Of a stretch of DNA of 64,000 bases, positions 26,951 to 35,448 are shown piece by piece. The position numbers and the translations under genes were made by a program. This DNA is from Ardenticatenaceae bacterium. GTDB taxonomy: Bacteria; Chloroflexota; Anaerolineae; Promineifilales; Promineifilaceae. The notes below the pieces were generated by a model. It was not told where the DNA came from, did not search any database, and saw nothing but the letters and a program-made list of their open reading frames with translations. The stretch's first letter is position 1, and each line of letters begins with the position of its first letter. The stretch covers positions 496,001 through 560,000 of the forward strand of contig JACKBN010000003.1 in the NCBI GenBank assembly GCA_020634565.1. The letters are read 5' to 3'.

Positions 26951-28686
26951 CTTTCTGCTTCTAATCCCGTGCGCAGCAGTTCCGCAAAGTGGGAGTCTGA
27001 ATTGTGGGCCAGGTTGGCGTAGGTGTCGTGCTCCAGGATACGGCCGTTCCCCAGCACCATGATCTTGTCTGCGCGGTGCACCGTTGTCAGCCGGTGGGCC
27101 ACGATGATGCCGGTGCGGTTGTGCAGCAGCTTGTCTACCGCCCGCTCGATGAGCTGCTCCGTCGCCGGGTCCAGCCGGGAGGAGGCTTCATCCAGGATGA
27201 CGAGGCCGGGGTCCTGCAAAAAGACGCGCGTAAAGGCCAGCAGCTGCGCTTCACCGGCCGAAAGGCTGGCCCCTTCGGATTGCAGTTCAGTGTCCAGACC
27301 CTCTGGCAGGCTGGCAAACCAATCACCCAGGCCCAAATCTTCCAGCACCTCTAGAATGCGCGCATCCGGGATGGCCGGGTTGAAGAAGGTGAGGTTGTTG
27401 CGCACGGAGGCGCGGAACAGCTGCACTTCCTGGGTGACCATGCCCACTTTTTGCCGCAGGTGGCTGAGGGGCAGGTCTTGAATCTGGTGCGTATCCAGGC
27501 AGACGGTGCCGTCCGTGACCTCGTACAGGCGGAAGAGCAGGCGGGTGATGGTGGTTTTGCCGCTGCCGGTGCGGCCCAGCAGCCCCAGCACCTCGCCGGG
27601 GGCCAGCTGGAAGCTGATGTCGCGCAAAATCAGCTCGTCGTGGTAGGCAAAGTTGATGTGATCAAACGTGACGCTCAGCGGCCCGTGGGGCAGGTGGGCT
27701 TGCCCGTCATTGGCGATGCGGCTGGTTTCGCGATAGAGCTGCTCGACCCGGTCGATGCCAGCGGCGGCCTGCTGCATGTTTTCGATCTGGTTGCTGATCT
27801 CGTGCAGCGGCTGGAAGATGGCGGCGGTGTAGCTGAAAATCAGGTAGACGGAGCCGATGGTGAGCGCGCCGCTGCGGAAGAGCGAGTAGCCTAGCAGCAT
27901 GGCGATGAGCTGCCCGGCGGTAAACAGGCCAATCCAGGACAGAATGATGATGATGCTTTTGTCGGCGCCTTCGATTTCGCGGTGCATACGGGCGCGGCTG
28001 AAGATGGCCAGGCGGCGCATGACGTAGGGCACGGCCCCGCTGGCGCGGATATCTTCAGTGCCGCCGAGCTGCTCTTCGATGAAGCCCATCAGGTCGGCGT
28101 TGGCTTCGCGGGCGGCTTTCCAGGCGGGCACGGCTACCTGGCGCAGTTTGCTGAGGCCAATGAGGGAAACGGCCGTAAATATCCCCAGCGCCAGCGAGAT
28201 CCGCCAATCTTCCCACAGCAACACGATGAGCACCCCAAAAATCAGCAGCACGTTGCCCACAATGCGGATGACAAACTGGGCAAAGAAGATGGCGATGTTG
28301 GCCACATCGCCGTCGATGCGCTCGATCATTTCGCCGGGGGTGTGTTCGTTGTGGAAGGACATGTCCAGGTGCAGGCAGTGGCGGGCCAAATCGGCGCGGA
28401 GCTGGTTGGTGGATTGCCAGCCAACGTCTTCGCCCACGTAGGTGGCGGCCACGCCCACCAGCTGCAGCAGCAGCGAAGTGACTAAGAAGACAACGCCGGC
28501 CCAGATGAGCGGCTGGCTACTGGTGTTGGAAACGGCCGTATCAATAAACCCCCGAATAATTTGCGGGTTCACCAATTGCAAAGCCAGGGTGGCAAAAATC
28601 AGCCCGGCTAGCAAATAGACTTTGCGTCGCAGAGGATAGAGATATTGAAACATCAAATCTCCGTAGCGACGGATAGGTAACTCCAT
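26932..28686 (-). CDS. Heterodimeric ABC exporter, half-transporter with intact catalytic Glu (BmrD/TM288-like)
   Basis: The 584-residue protein starts MELPIRRYGDLMFQYLYPLRRKV and has six membrane helices followed by an ATPase domain: Walker A GRTGSGKTT, Q-loop VTQEVQLF, signature LSAGEAQLLAFTRVF (degenerate, LSAGE for LSGGQ) and Walker B GLVILDEASSRLDP with the catalytic Glu. It therefore provides Walker motifs to the consensus site and the poor signature to the degenerate site of the heterodimer with the product of 25076-26866. A strong TAAGGAGG site precedes the ATG at 28686. The 345-base 5' leader contains a 22-residue reading frame (28878-28946) and several hairpins, which suggests translation-dependent control of the exporter. 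Confidence 0.92.
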   Translation of the reverse strand: MELPIRRYGDLMFQYLYPLRRKVYLLAGLIFATLALQLVNPQIIRGFIDTAVSNTSSQPLIWAGVVFLVTSLLLQLVGVAATYVGEDVGWQSTNQLRADLARHCLHLDMSFHNEHTPGEMIERIDGDVANIAIFFAQFVIRIVGNVLLIFGVLIVLLWEDWRISLALGIFTAVSLIGLSKLRQVAVPAWKAAREANADLMGFIEEQLGGTEDIRASGAVPYVMRRLAIFSRARMHREIEGADKSIIIILSWIGLFTAGQLIAMLLGYSLFRSGALTIGSVYLIFSYTAAIFQPLHEISNQIENMQQAAAGIDRVEQLYRETSRIANDGQAHLPHGPLSVTFDHINFAYHDELILRDISFQLAPGEVLGLLGRTGSGKTTITRLLFRLYEVTDGTVCLDTHQIQDLPLSHLRQKVGMVTQEVQLFRASVRNNLTFFNPAIPDARILEVLEDLGLGDWFASLPEGLDTELQSEGASLSAGEAQLLAFTRVFLQDPGLVILDEASSRLDPATEQLIERAVDKLLHNRTGIIVAHRLTTVHRADKIMVLGNGRILEHDTYANLAHNSDSHFAELLRTGLEAESVQVSK

Positions 28687-28699
28687 GTTTCCTCCTTAA

Positions 28700-28795
28700 A
28701 ACAATGGTTCGTGGTTAATGGCTGGTTTTTAGACGACAAACGACCAGCATATGGCGACTGGCGACCAGCCGCTATGAACGAGCAACCAAAACGTA
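28700..28795. repeat. GACTGGCGACCAG / GGCTGGTTTTTAG repeat in the ABC leader
   Basis: GTTAATGGCTGGTTTTTAGA and GCGACTGGCGACCAGCCGC hold inverted CTGGT/ACCAG words like other intergenic repeats here. It lies between the leader peptide and the exporter start. Confidence 0.5.
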
Positions 28796-28803
28796 TTCAA
28801 TTG

Positions 28804-28866
28804 TCAGGTAAAAATTGCGGATAACGAGTATGGCCAGCGGCCCCTGGTGGCCAGTGGCTGGCTCTA
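28804..28866 (-). other. GC-rich hairpin downstream of the leader peptide
   Basis: On the minus strand, shortly after the leader-peptide stop, GCCAGC pairs with GCTGGC and GGCC with GGCC inside it, giving a stable hairpin near 28826-28858. A TTTTT run follows about 20 bases later, too far for a classical terminator. It is a candidate for the switching structure of an attenuator. Confidence 0.5.
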
Positions 28867-28877
28867 CCAACCAGTGA

Positions 28878-28946
28878 TTACCAGATAGGGTAATCCCAGA
28901 AGGGAGCAGCTACACGATTGAATGAGGAGTGATGTAACAGAAACAT
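28878..28946 (-). CDS. 22-residue leader peptide of the ABC exporter operon
   Basis: The frame starts MFLLHHSSFNRV and ends VAAPFWDYPIW before TAA. An excellent AAGGAGAG site lies 9 bases upstream of the ATG at 28946. A hairpin (GTGAC-ACCAAC with GTTGGT-GTCAC) stands directly before that site. The promoter TTGGCG-17-TAGACT lies about 90 bases upstream. The layout of promoter, short peptide, hairpins and a drug-type ABC heterodimer is that of ribosome-mediated attenuation, as known for BmrB-BmrCD and many antibiotic-resistance genes. The Pro/Trp/aromatic-rich end would suit a stalling sequence. I do not recognise this peptide; function is inferred from the layout. Confidence 0.7.
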   Translation of the reverse strand: MFLLHHSSFNRVAAPFWDYPIW

Positions 28947-28961
28947 TGTGGAAGACTCTCC

Positions 28962-28992
28962 TTCGGTGACACCAACAGGTTGGTTGTCACGC
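28962..28992 (-). other. Hairpin upstream of the leader-peptide ribosome binding site
   Basis: On the minus strand GTGACA-ACCAAC, a CT loop and GTTGGT-GTCAC pair with one bulged A. It ends next to the AAGGAGAG of the leader peptide. Confidence 0.6.
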
Positions 28993-29037
28993 CTGTTACT
29001 GGCTAACCATTGGGTTAGCAAAAACGCACGAAACGCC

Positions 29038-29066
29038 AGTCTACCACAGCTAAACGAACCCGCCAA
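29038..29066 (-). promoter_or_regulatory. Promoter of the ABC exporter operon
   Basis: Minus strand: TTGGCG (29066-29061), 17-base spacer, TAGACT (29043-29038). Transcription would start near 29030, giving a 5' leader of about 345 bases before the exporter. Confidence 0.65.
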
Positions 29067-29227
29067 CAAATCTCCGTGAGAATTTTTAGAACGGATGGTA
29101 GGTCCCTGTTTCTGGCAGATTGAGTATGATACAATTATTGCGATCATCTAGGGGGCAAGTTGGTGACATTGTGGTATTTTTACCATGCCATAATGATTAA
29201 ATTGTAACCAGAACAGGAACAAAACGA

Positions 29228-31864
29228 ATGGCAGTTGAGCATATCTCTGAAGCCAAAGCGGTGGAAATTCCACAGGTGCAACACAGCTCTATGGGGCGCA
29301 ATATGGTGCTGTTTGCGCTGCGGCGTCTATCGCTGCTGCTTGTGACGGTGATAACGGCCGTTTACCTCACCATCATCATCGCCAACTTCGGCGGTTACGT
29401 AGATACCATCATTGCCTCCGGCATTGAAGAACGCGTGGGCTTCATGATGATGGGGGATTGGAACCGGGATTTGTCACCCGATGAGCGTATGGCGGCGGCT
29501 GAAGAACTGATTGTGAATCTGAAGGATGCCGCTGGCTTGAACGATCCGTTTTTGCTGCGCACGGGGCGCTGGCTGGGAGATGCACTGACGCTCAATTGGG
29601 GGGCACCTGAGCGGGCCAGAGCGTACGGTCTGGGGGCCACTGGCCTGGATGTGCGGGACATCATCTTGCAGAATTTGTCGCGCACGCTGCTGGTGTTTGG
29701 CCTGTCTAACGTGCTGCTATTTGGCTTTGCCGTCTGGTTTGCTCTGGCGCTGAGTCGTCGTCATGGGGGGCGGCTGGACCGTCTTGTCGTTTTGCTTTCA
29801 CCGATCTCTTCTGCGCCGGCCTGGGTCATTGGTATTCTGGTGGGCATTTTATTGCTGCGTGTCTTTGGCTTTTCACCTGGGGGCGGGATTGATGCTTGGC
29901 CAGGAGAAGGCGATTTCCAGTTTCAGATGAGCTATGTCATGGTGGTGCTGCGGAATTTGTTGATTCCGTTTATTGCCGTGTTTTTGGCGGGGTTTTTCCA
30001 GAGCGCCTATGTGTGGCGCAGCTTTTTCCAGGTGTATCGCAATGAAGATTACGTGGATTTGGCATATGCAAAGGGGTTGAGCAACGGCCGTATCGACCGC
30101 AACTACATCATCCGTCCGGCATTGCCAGCCCTGCTTACCAGCTTTGCTTTGCTGCTAGCTGTGCTCTGGCAAGACATGATCGCTTTGGAAACATTCTTCA
30201 ATGTGCAGGGGCTGGGTCGCCTTTTTGTGCAGGCGCTGTCAGCCTACGACACGCCAATGATTGTGGCCATTGTGACCACCTTTGCCTACTTGCTGGCGAT
30301 CATCGTTTTTGCGCTGGACATTTGTTATTTGCTGGTTGATCCTCGCGTGCGGGTAGGGGCAGATCAGCGACAGGAAGGCGGGGCGACGGCCAAAATGAAC
30401 TGGCGTTTCTGGCAGTGGCGTCGCCGCCGGGTGGTGCTGCCCCAGCTAGAAAGTTTGCCTGAGAGTGAAGGTGTGGAGCGGAACGGCCGTTTCCGCGAAT
30501 TAGTTGATGGCCTGGTGCATTTTGGCCGTGAAGTTGGCCAGATTGCCCGCAGCATGTGGCAATACCCCTCCGCCATCTTTGGCATGGTTATTATTTTGTC
30601 ACTCATCGGCGTTTCTATCTACGCCGTCAGAACCATTCCTTATCAGGAAGCCATTGCCCTGTGGCGCGGTGACAACGAGGTCTGGTACCGCAATCCCCGC
30701 GATGCGCTGCCGACCTGGGTCAACGCCTTTCGCCTGCGTGATTTGCCGCCCACCATCACCCTCAGCACGGCCGCCGGTGATGTGCCCAAGGAAGAGGTCC
30801 AGCTGAATGAAGAGCTGACCGATGTCACGATTCCGTTCACGTTTGAATACGATTACGGCGACTTTCCTCAGGAAATTATTTTAGACATCAAATCACAGTT
30901 TATTGAGAAGGGGTCGCATCTCACCGTCACCTGGATTTGGCCAGATGGCAGTGAGCGGGAACTCACCAGCTTTCAGCCCAAACTGAGCGACACGTACTTT
31001 GTGAGCCGGGATGATCGCTTGCAGCGCCGCTTGCGCTCCGATTTCCCCCAAGAGGCTCTGTTTCTGGGGCCAGAGGGTGAGGCCACTGAACCGCAGCCGG
31101 GCACGTACACGATGTTGGTGCAGGCGCTCCATTTTGAGCCTGAGGCTGATATCGACGTAACGTTTACCTTGGTGGGGCAAGTGTACGGTCTGGCTGGCAC
31201 CGATACGCAGCGGCGCGATTTGATGATTGCCCTGCTGTGGGGTACGCCCATTGCCCTCGGTTTTGGCCTGATTGCCGCCTTTGCCACCTCCGTAGGTGGT
31301 ATGCTCATTGCGGCGCTGGGGGCATGGTTTGGTGGTGCCGTGGATCGCGTTGTGCAGTTTCTGACAGAGGTGAACCTGATTTTGCCTTTCTTCCCGGTGG
31401 CCCTGATGGTGTTTGTGCTTTACTCACGAAGTATTGTCACCATTTTAGCGGTGACGGTGGCGCTGACGCTGTTTGGCAGCGCCGTGAAGACGTATCGGGC
31501 TGCCTTTTTGCAGATTCGGTCGGAGCCGTACATTCAGGCGGCGCAAGTGTATGGGGCTAGCAACTGGCGTATTGTGGTGCGCTACATGGTGCCCCGCATC
31601 GTCACCGTGTTGGTACCCAAGCTGATTATTTTGGTGCCAAGCTATGTCTTTTTAGAAGCAACATTGGCCTTTTTGGGGATAACGGACCCACATTTACCGA
31701 CGTGGGGCAAACTGGTGGTAGCGGCGCTCTCTTACGGCGTGCATACCAATTCGTCCCATCTGGTCATTTTCCCGCTGGCGCTGCTGTTCCTGACGGGCTT
31801 CGCTTTTGCGATGGTGGGCATGGCGCTGGAGCGCATTTTTGAGCCACGCCTGCGGGAGCGTTAG
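29228..31864 (+). CDS. Fused DppB-DppC-type ABC permease with an extracytoplasmic insert
   Basis: The 878-residue protein joins two oligopeptide-type permeases in one chain. The DppB half (residues 1-380) has MVLFALRRLSLLLVTVITAVYLT and the EAA loop DLAYAKGLSNGRIDRNYIIRPALP. A linker rich in Arg and Trp follows. The DppC half starts with IARSMWQYPSAIFGMVIILSLIGVS. Before its remaining helices it has an inserted soluble beta-rich domain of about 180 residues (LPPTITLSTAAGDVPKEEV to DIDVTFTLVGQVYG). Its EAA loop is YIQAAQVYGASNWRIVVRYMVPRI. Normally DppB and DppC are separate and DppC has only a short loop here. No binding protein or ATPase gene adjoins it. Substrate unknown. Confidence 0.9.
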   Translation: MAVEHISEAKAVEIPQVQHSSMGRNMVLFALRRLSLLLVTVITAVYLTIIIANFGGYVDTIIASGIEERVGFMMMGDWNRDLSPDERMAAAEELIVNLKDAAGLNDPFLLRTGRWLGDALTLNWGAPERARAYGLGATGLDVRDIILQNLSRTLLVFGLSNVLLFGFAVWFALALSRRHGGRLDRLVVLLSPISSAPAWVIGILVGILLLRVFGFSPGGGIDAWPGEGDFQFQMSYVMVVLRNLLIPFIAVFLAGFFQSAYVWRSFFQVYRNEDYVDLAYAKGLSNGRIDRNYIIRPALPALLTSFALLLAVLWQDMIALETFFNVQGLGRLFVQALSAYDTPMIVAIVTTFAYLLAIIVFALDICYLLVDPRVRVGADQRQEGGATAKMNWRFWQWRRRRVVLPQLESLPESEGVERNGRFRELVDGLVHFGREVGQIARSMWQYPSAIFGMVIILSLIGVSIYAVRTIPYQEAIALWRGDNEVWYRNPRDALPTWVNAFRLRDLPPTITLSTAAGDVPKEEVQLNEELTDVTIPFTFEYDYGDFPQEIILDIKSQFIEKGSHLTVTWIWPDGSERELTSFQPKLSDTYFVSRDDRLQRRLRSDFPQEALFLGPEGEATEPQPGTYTMLVQALHFEPEADIDVTFTLVGQVYGLAGTDTQRRDLMIALLWGTPIALGFGLIAAFATSVGGMLIAALGAWFGGAVDRVVQFLTEVNLILPFFPVALMVFVLYSRSIVTILAVTVALTLFGSAVKTYRAAFLQIRSEPYIQAAQVYGASNWRIVVRYMVPRIVTVLVPKLIILVPSYVFLEATLAFLGITDPHLPTWGKLVVAALSYGVHTNSSHLVIFPLALLFLTGFAFAMVGMALERIFEPRLRER

Positions 31865-31881
31865 TAAACACGGTAATTATT

Positions 31882-31904
31882 GCGCGGAAAGAATCCGCGG
31901 CTAC
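31882..31904. repeat. GCGCGGAAAGAATCCGCGGCTAC repeat
   Basis: The same 23-base word occurs at 54813-54835. Here it lies between convergent genes and supplies the TAG stop (CTA on the plus strand) of the hydrolase gene. Confidence 0.75.
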
Positions 31905-32707
31905 ATTGTTTGGGCTACTCGCGATAAGAAATCCAGCATCACTGCGTCAAATTCCTTGGGGCATTCCCAGTTTACCGCATGACCAGAGCCTTCGATGATT
32001 GCTGCTTCCCCTTGGGGACAGAGTGCGGCGCTGGCTGTGGCGTGCTCTTTTGGCCAAAAAGGACTGGCGGAGCCAGCCACAAACAAAACCGGTACATCAG
32101 TTTGCTGAATGGTTTCCCGCCAATCTGCGTCGGCGTGGTCAAACAGCAGCGGTTTGGTGCCTTCTCGGTCAAACTTCAAATATTTTGGACCCCGCAAAAA
32201 CATCATGAGCAGGATTGTTTTGCTGACGGGTTTGTTGGTTGGGTTTGGCAGAGGGGTGTCAAAAAAAGTGGGGCGGGTTTCCTCGTTTAGGCCGACCATG
32301 CCGTTGGGCCACTCTTCGTCGTTTAGCATTTTGGGTGTTTGATCCACGCTAATCAGGCCGTAAAGATGCTTTGTGCCAAATTGGGAGACGTAGGCCCACA
32401 TGGTGGAAGCGCCCTGGGATTGTCCGATGAGAAACGTTTTCTCTAGCTGCAAATGGCGGATGAGGGCGGCCAGATCTTTGCCGTGCGTGGCCATATCCTG
32501 GCCAAACGGGGGATTCTCTGAGCTGCCGTGTGAGCGTCTGTCGAAGGCGATGACGCGGTAGCCGTTTTGGAGCAGCACTTTTTCCTGATCGTACCAGGAG
32601 GTGGCGGGGGCGGAGTAGCCAGCCAGGAGGATGACGGGCAGGCCGCTGCCCTTGTCTGTGTAGCCTAATTTCACATTGTCGTCGGTGGTAAAAAATTGAA
32701 ATTTCAT
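31901..32707 (-). CDS. Alpha/beta-fold hydrolase
   Basis: The 268-residue product has the hydrolase pattern: LPVILLAGYSAPATSWYDQ (oxyanion loop), YRVIAFDRRSHGSSENPPFG, the nucleophile elbow LIGQSQGASTMWAYV with Ser about residue 102, VPVLFVAGSASPFWPKEHA around the acid and EGSGHAVNWECPKEF with the catalytic His. There is no signal peptide. The ATG at 32707 starts at MKFQFFTTDDNVKLGYTDKG, behind AAGGAAAG. It lies downstream of the GlcD-type gene on the same strand, with a 103-base gap. The substrate is unknown. The last residue and stop come from a dispersed repeat. Confidence 0.9.
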   Translation of the reverse strand: MKFQFFTTDDNVKLGYTDKGSGLPVILLAGYSAPATSWYDQEKVLLQNGYRVIAFDRRSHGSSENPPFGQDMATHGKDLAALIRHLQLEKTFLIGQSQGASTMWAYVSQFGTKHLYGLISVDQTPKMLNDEEWPNGMVGLNEETRPTFFDTPLPNPTNKPVSKTILLMMFLRGPKYLKFDREGTKPLLFDHADADWRETIQQTDVPVLFVAGSASPFWPKEHATASAALCPQGEAAIIEGSGHAVNWECPKEFDAVMLDFLSRVAQTM

Positions 32708-32810
32708 TCGGCTTTCCTTTTTAGGTAGCAAGTTTAGATTGGGCCAATTTTGGATCCGTGGCAAAGTTAGTGGCGTAAGAAGAAATTGGCCCAATCTTGC
32801 AGGTCGTGGC

Positions 32811-34187
32811 TTATTCCAGGGTCGGCAGCATTTTGCCGGGGTTCATCAGGTTTTGGGGGTCGATGGCCTGCTTGATGGCGTGCATGACGGCTAATGTCCC
32901 TGCGCCGTGTTGGGCTTGCATGAATTTCATTTTGCCCATGCCAACGCCATGTTCGCCGGTGATAGTGCCGCCCATCGCCAGCGCTCGTTTGACGAGGCGC
33001 TCGTTGAGCTGCTCTGCTTGGGCAAAATCTTCGGGTTTATGGGGGTCAACCAGCAGCAGTAGGTGAAAATTGCCGTCGCCGACGTGCCCGACGATGGGGG
33101 CGGTGAGTCCTGATTGGTCGATATCTTCCTTGGTTTTGATGATGCATTCAGCGAGTTGTGAGATGGGGACGCAGACGTCTGTGGTGAGGGAGCGGCTGCC
33201 GGGTCGGTAAGCCAGGCAAGCAAAGTAAGCGTTGTGGCGCGCTTTCCAGAGGGCGTTGCGCTCACCGATATCTACGGCCCATTGGAAGTCGCTGCCGCCC
33301 CAGGCGTGGGTGATCTCGCCTGCCATTTCTGCATATTCCTGCACGGTTGCTTTGGAGCCGTGAAATTCAAAAAACAGGGTTGGTTGTTCGGCCAAAGCGA
33401 GGTTGCTGAATTGATTGATCGCTTTGATGGCGATGTCGTCTAACAGTTCGACGCGGGCGACGGGGATGCCTGCTTGGCGGATTTCGGTGACGGCTTTTAC
33501 GGCCGTATCCAACGCATCAAACCCCACAATGGCGGCGGAGATCGCTTCGGGGATGCCTTGCAGCTTGATGGTGAGCTCGGTGATGATGCCCAGCGTGCCT
33601 TCGGAACCGATGAAGAGGTGGGTGAGATCGTAGCCGGCGGAGGATTTGCGGGCGCGGCTGCCGGTTTGGATGATGTCGCCGTTGGGGAGCACGACGGTGA
33701 GGGTCAGGACATTATCTGCCATGGTGCCGTAGCGAACGGCCGTTGTGCCACTGGCTCTGGTGCTGGCCATGCCGCCCAGGGTGGCATCTGCGCCGGGGTC
33801 TACCGGGAAAAACATGCCTTGCTGGCGCAGCGACTGATCGAGCTGCTGCCGGGTGACGCCTGCCTGCACGGTGCAGTCCAGGTCGTCGGCGCTGACGCGT
33901 AGGATTTTGTCCATGCGGGACAAATCCACCGAGATGCCGCCGTGCGGGGCAAAGACGTGCCCTTCCAGTGAACTGCCTGCGCCGAAGGGGATGACTGGCG
34001 TTTGGTGTTGGGTGCACAGCTTCACGATGGCGGCAACTTCCTCGGTGGTGAGGGGGAAGCAGACGGCGTCGGGCAGCATGGGGGGAAGCGAGGATTCATC
34101 CTGGCCGTGCTGTTGGCGTTCGTAGTCGCTGGTTGTAAAGCGGTCGCCGAGCAGTTGGGCTAGTTCAGCGTGTAGTGGATTAGGCAT
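32811..34187 (-). CDS. FAD-linked 2-hydroxyacid dehydrogenase (GlcD / D-lactate dehydrogenase type)
   Basis: The 458-residue flavoprotein has the FAD-binding PCMH domain: TPVIPFGAGSSLEGHVFAPHGGISVDLSRM, VDPGADATLGGMASTRASGTTAVRYGTMADNVL and HLFIGSEGTLGIITELTIKL. The FAD-oxidase C-terminal domain follows (FEFHGSKATVQEYAE, IVGHVGDGNFHLLLLVDP, TGEHGVGMGKMKFM and a closing IKQAIDPQNLMNPGKMLP). These match the GlcD/DLD family, which oxidises glycolate or D-lactate. No GlcE or GlcF gene is adjacent, so a stand-alone D-lactate dehydrogenase is the likelier role. GGAG precedes the ATG. Confidence 0.93.
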   Translation of the reverse strand: MPNPLHAELAQLLGDRFTTSDYERQQHGQDESSLPPMLPDAVCFPLTTEEVAAIVKLCTQHQTPVIPFGAGSSLEGHVFAPHGGISVDLSRMDKILRVSADDLDCTVQAGVTRQQLDQSLRQQGMFFPVDPGADATLGGMASTRASGTTAVRYGTMADNVLTLTVVLPNGDIIQTGSRARKSSAGYDLTHLFIGSEGTLGIITELTIKLQGIPEAISAAIVGFDALDTAVKAVTEIRQAGIPVARVELLDDIAIKAINQFSNLALAEQPTLFFEFHGSKATVQEYAEMAGEITHAWGGSDFQWAVDIGERNALWKARHNAYFACLAYRPGSRSLTTDVCVPISQLAECIIKTKEDIDQSGLTAPIVGHVGDGNFHLLLLVDPHKPEDFAQAEQLNERLVKRALAMGGTITGEHGVGMGKMKFMQAQHGAGTLAVMHAIKQAIDPQNLMNPGKMLPTLE

Positions 34188-34199
34188 TGGGGGTCTCCT

Positions 34200-34245
34200 T
34201 TTTTAATGGGACGCGGATTAACGCGGATGAACGCAGATTTAATCT
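34200..34245. repeat. GGACGCGGATTAACGCGGATG repeat
   Basis: Word block GGACGCGGATTAACGCGGAT, then GAACGCAGATTTAATCTGC, the same words as at 43752-43782 and 6935-6965. Confidence 0.65.
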
Positions 34246-34364
34246 GCTTTTTCTGGTAAGTTGTAGCCGTCGATGAAAGTTTCTTTATGAGCGTTTCGCC
34301 AGATTTGCCAGGTTTGGCTTGGATACGGCTGTTCTTTCTGCGAAAAAAGGGTGATTGTCAATGC
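34239..34364 (-). pseudogene. Possible gene remnant upstream of the GlcD-type gene
   Basis: A minus-strand frame ends with SQKEQPYPSQTWQIWRNAHK, ETFIDGYNLPEKAD and a TAA inside a repeat. Its composition is protein-like, and a TTG start at about 34364 behind AGGGT is possible. It may be a small gene or the end of a decayed one; no family recognised. Confidence 0.25.
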
Positions 34365-34389
34365 TACCCTAAAAAATGAGGTTGACGAG

Positions 34390-35319
34390 ATGAAGCTGTT
34401 CACAAGGGTTTTGGTTGGTTTGGCTGGCTTGCTGCTGCTGTTTTCGGTTGGGGCGTGGTTGGGATTTGTGCATTGGGCGGGGGATGTGTTGGCCTTATTT
34501 GTGCCATATTGGGCGGGGGGAACGGCCGTTCTCCTGTTCATCTTCCTCATTTTGCGTCACCGTATGGGGGGCGTGTTGGCGGGAATCGCCTTGCTGCTCA
34601 ACCTGATGCCGCTGGTGGGGTATTTGCCGCTGAGCCGCTCTGCCGTGGCCAGCCAGCCCGCCGATTTGCGGCTGATGGTGTACAACATTTACTATCGCAA
34701 CAACGACCTGGACGCCATTCGGGCCGAAGTGGATGCTTTTGACCCCGACGTTATCTTTTTGATGGAATATTCCTTCGCCATTCAGTCCCAAATTGAAGGC
34801 CAGTTTGCCGATTATCCGTACCAACTCATTGAGCCGAGCCGGATGACGTCTGGCGTGGCGCTGTTTAGCCGGGTGCCGATTACTGCCAGCGAGGTTTACC
34901 GGTTTGAGGGCACGCGCATTCCCATCATTGAGGCGACTTTTGACGTGGCGGGCCAGCCAGTGACATTGGTAGGCGGGCATCCGTGGCCGCCCGTTGATCA
35001 CTGGGCGAACCTTCATGCGTTGCAGGTGGCAGATGTGCGGCGCGTGGCGGAAGGGGCGGAACGGCCGTTAATCGTGGCTGGTGATTTTAACAGTGTGCCT
35101 TGGTCTTTTGAGCTGCGGCAGCTGCAAGCGGCGGCTGATGTGCAAGATACGCGGCGCGGTTTGGGTCGCCTGACCACCTGGATTGGGCCATCGTTGATCC
35201 GTTTGTCGCTGGACCACGTGTTTGCTTCCGAGGAGCTGGTGGTGCAAAGCTACGCGCAGGGTCAGCCCGGTGGCTCTGACCATCTGCCGATCATTGTGGA
35301 TTTTGCGCTTGCACCCTGA
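34390..35319 (+). CDS. Membrane-anchored endonuclease/exonuclease/phosphatase (EEP) family protein
   Basis: The 309-residue product has three N-terminal membrane helices (MKLFTRVLVGLAGLLLLFSV, VLALFVPYWAGGTAVLLFIFLIL, VLAGIALLLNLMPLVGYLPL). An EEP domain follows: DLRLMVYNIYYRNND, DVIFLMEYSFA (metal-binding Glu), VTLVGGHPWPP, LIVAGDFNSVPWS (catalytic Asp-Phe-Asn) and GGSDHLPIIVDF (catalytic Asp-His). Members hydrolyse phosphodiesters of DNA, lipids or nucleotides; the domain would face outside. GAGG lies 8 bases upstream of the ATG. One ACGGCCGT lies in the third codon block (GGTAVLL) and one in the domain. Confidence 0.9.
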   Translation: MKLFTRVLVGLAGLLLLFSVGAWLGFVHWAGDVLALFVPYWAGGTAVLLFIFLILRHRMGGVLAGIALLLNLMPLVGYLPLSRSAVASQPADLRLMVYNIYYRNNDLDAIRAEVDAFDPDVIFLMEYSFAIQSQIEGQFADYPYQLIEPSRMTSGVALFSRVPITASEVYRFEGTRIPIIEATFDVAGQPVTLVGGHPWPPVDHWANLHALQVADVRRVAEGAERPLIVAGDFNSVPWSFELRQLQAAADVQDTRRGLGRLTTWIGPSLIRLSLDHVFASEELVVQSYAQGQPGGSDHLPIIVDFALAP

Positions 35320-35448
35320 TCTTTTGCTTTAATCTCCCCAAATTTTGCCCCTTCACGTTACCTTTTGCCGCTGGTTGCATCTAAGCAAGCACACGGAGAA
35401 GGGTAAATCCCCATTTTGCAAAAAACTGAACGGCGATAGGAGGAACTG

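Larger units (their letters stand above)
28687..29227. other. 541-base intergenic region with the ABC attenuator and the start of the permease gene
   Basis: The region holds the features listed separately (repeat, leader peptide, two hairpins, minus-strand promoter). On the plus strand, CCATAATG near 29187 is a possible -10 for the permease gene, without a good -35. Otherwise I see nothing in it. Confidence 0.5.

Noticed and set aside
28878..29030. Known riboswitch before the ABC exporter
   Set aside because: I do not recognise any riboswitch consensus; the reading frame with a ribosome binding site explains the region better.
28947..29147. An 89-residue protein ending in the leader peptide
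   Set aside because: The upstream codons cover the promoter and a hairpin; the strong ribosome binding site is at the internal ATG 28946.
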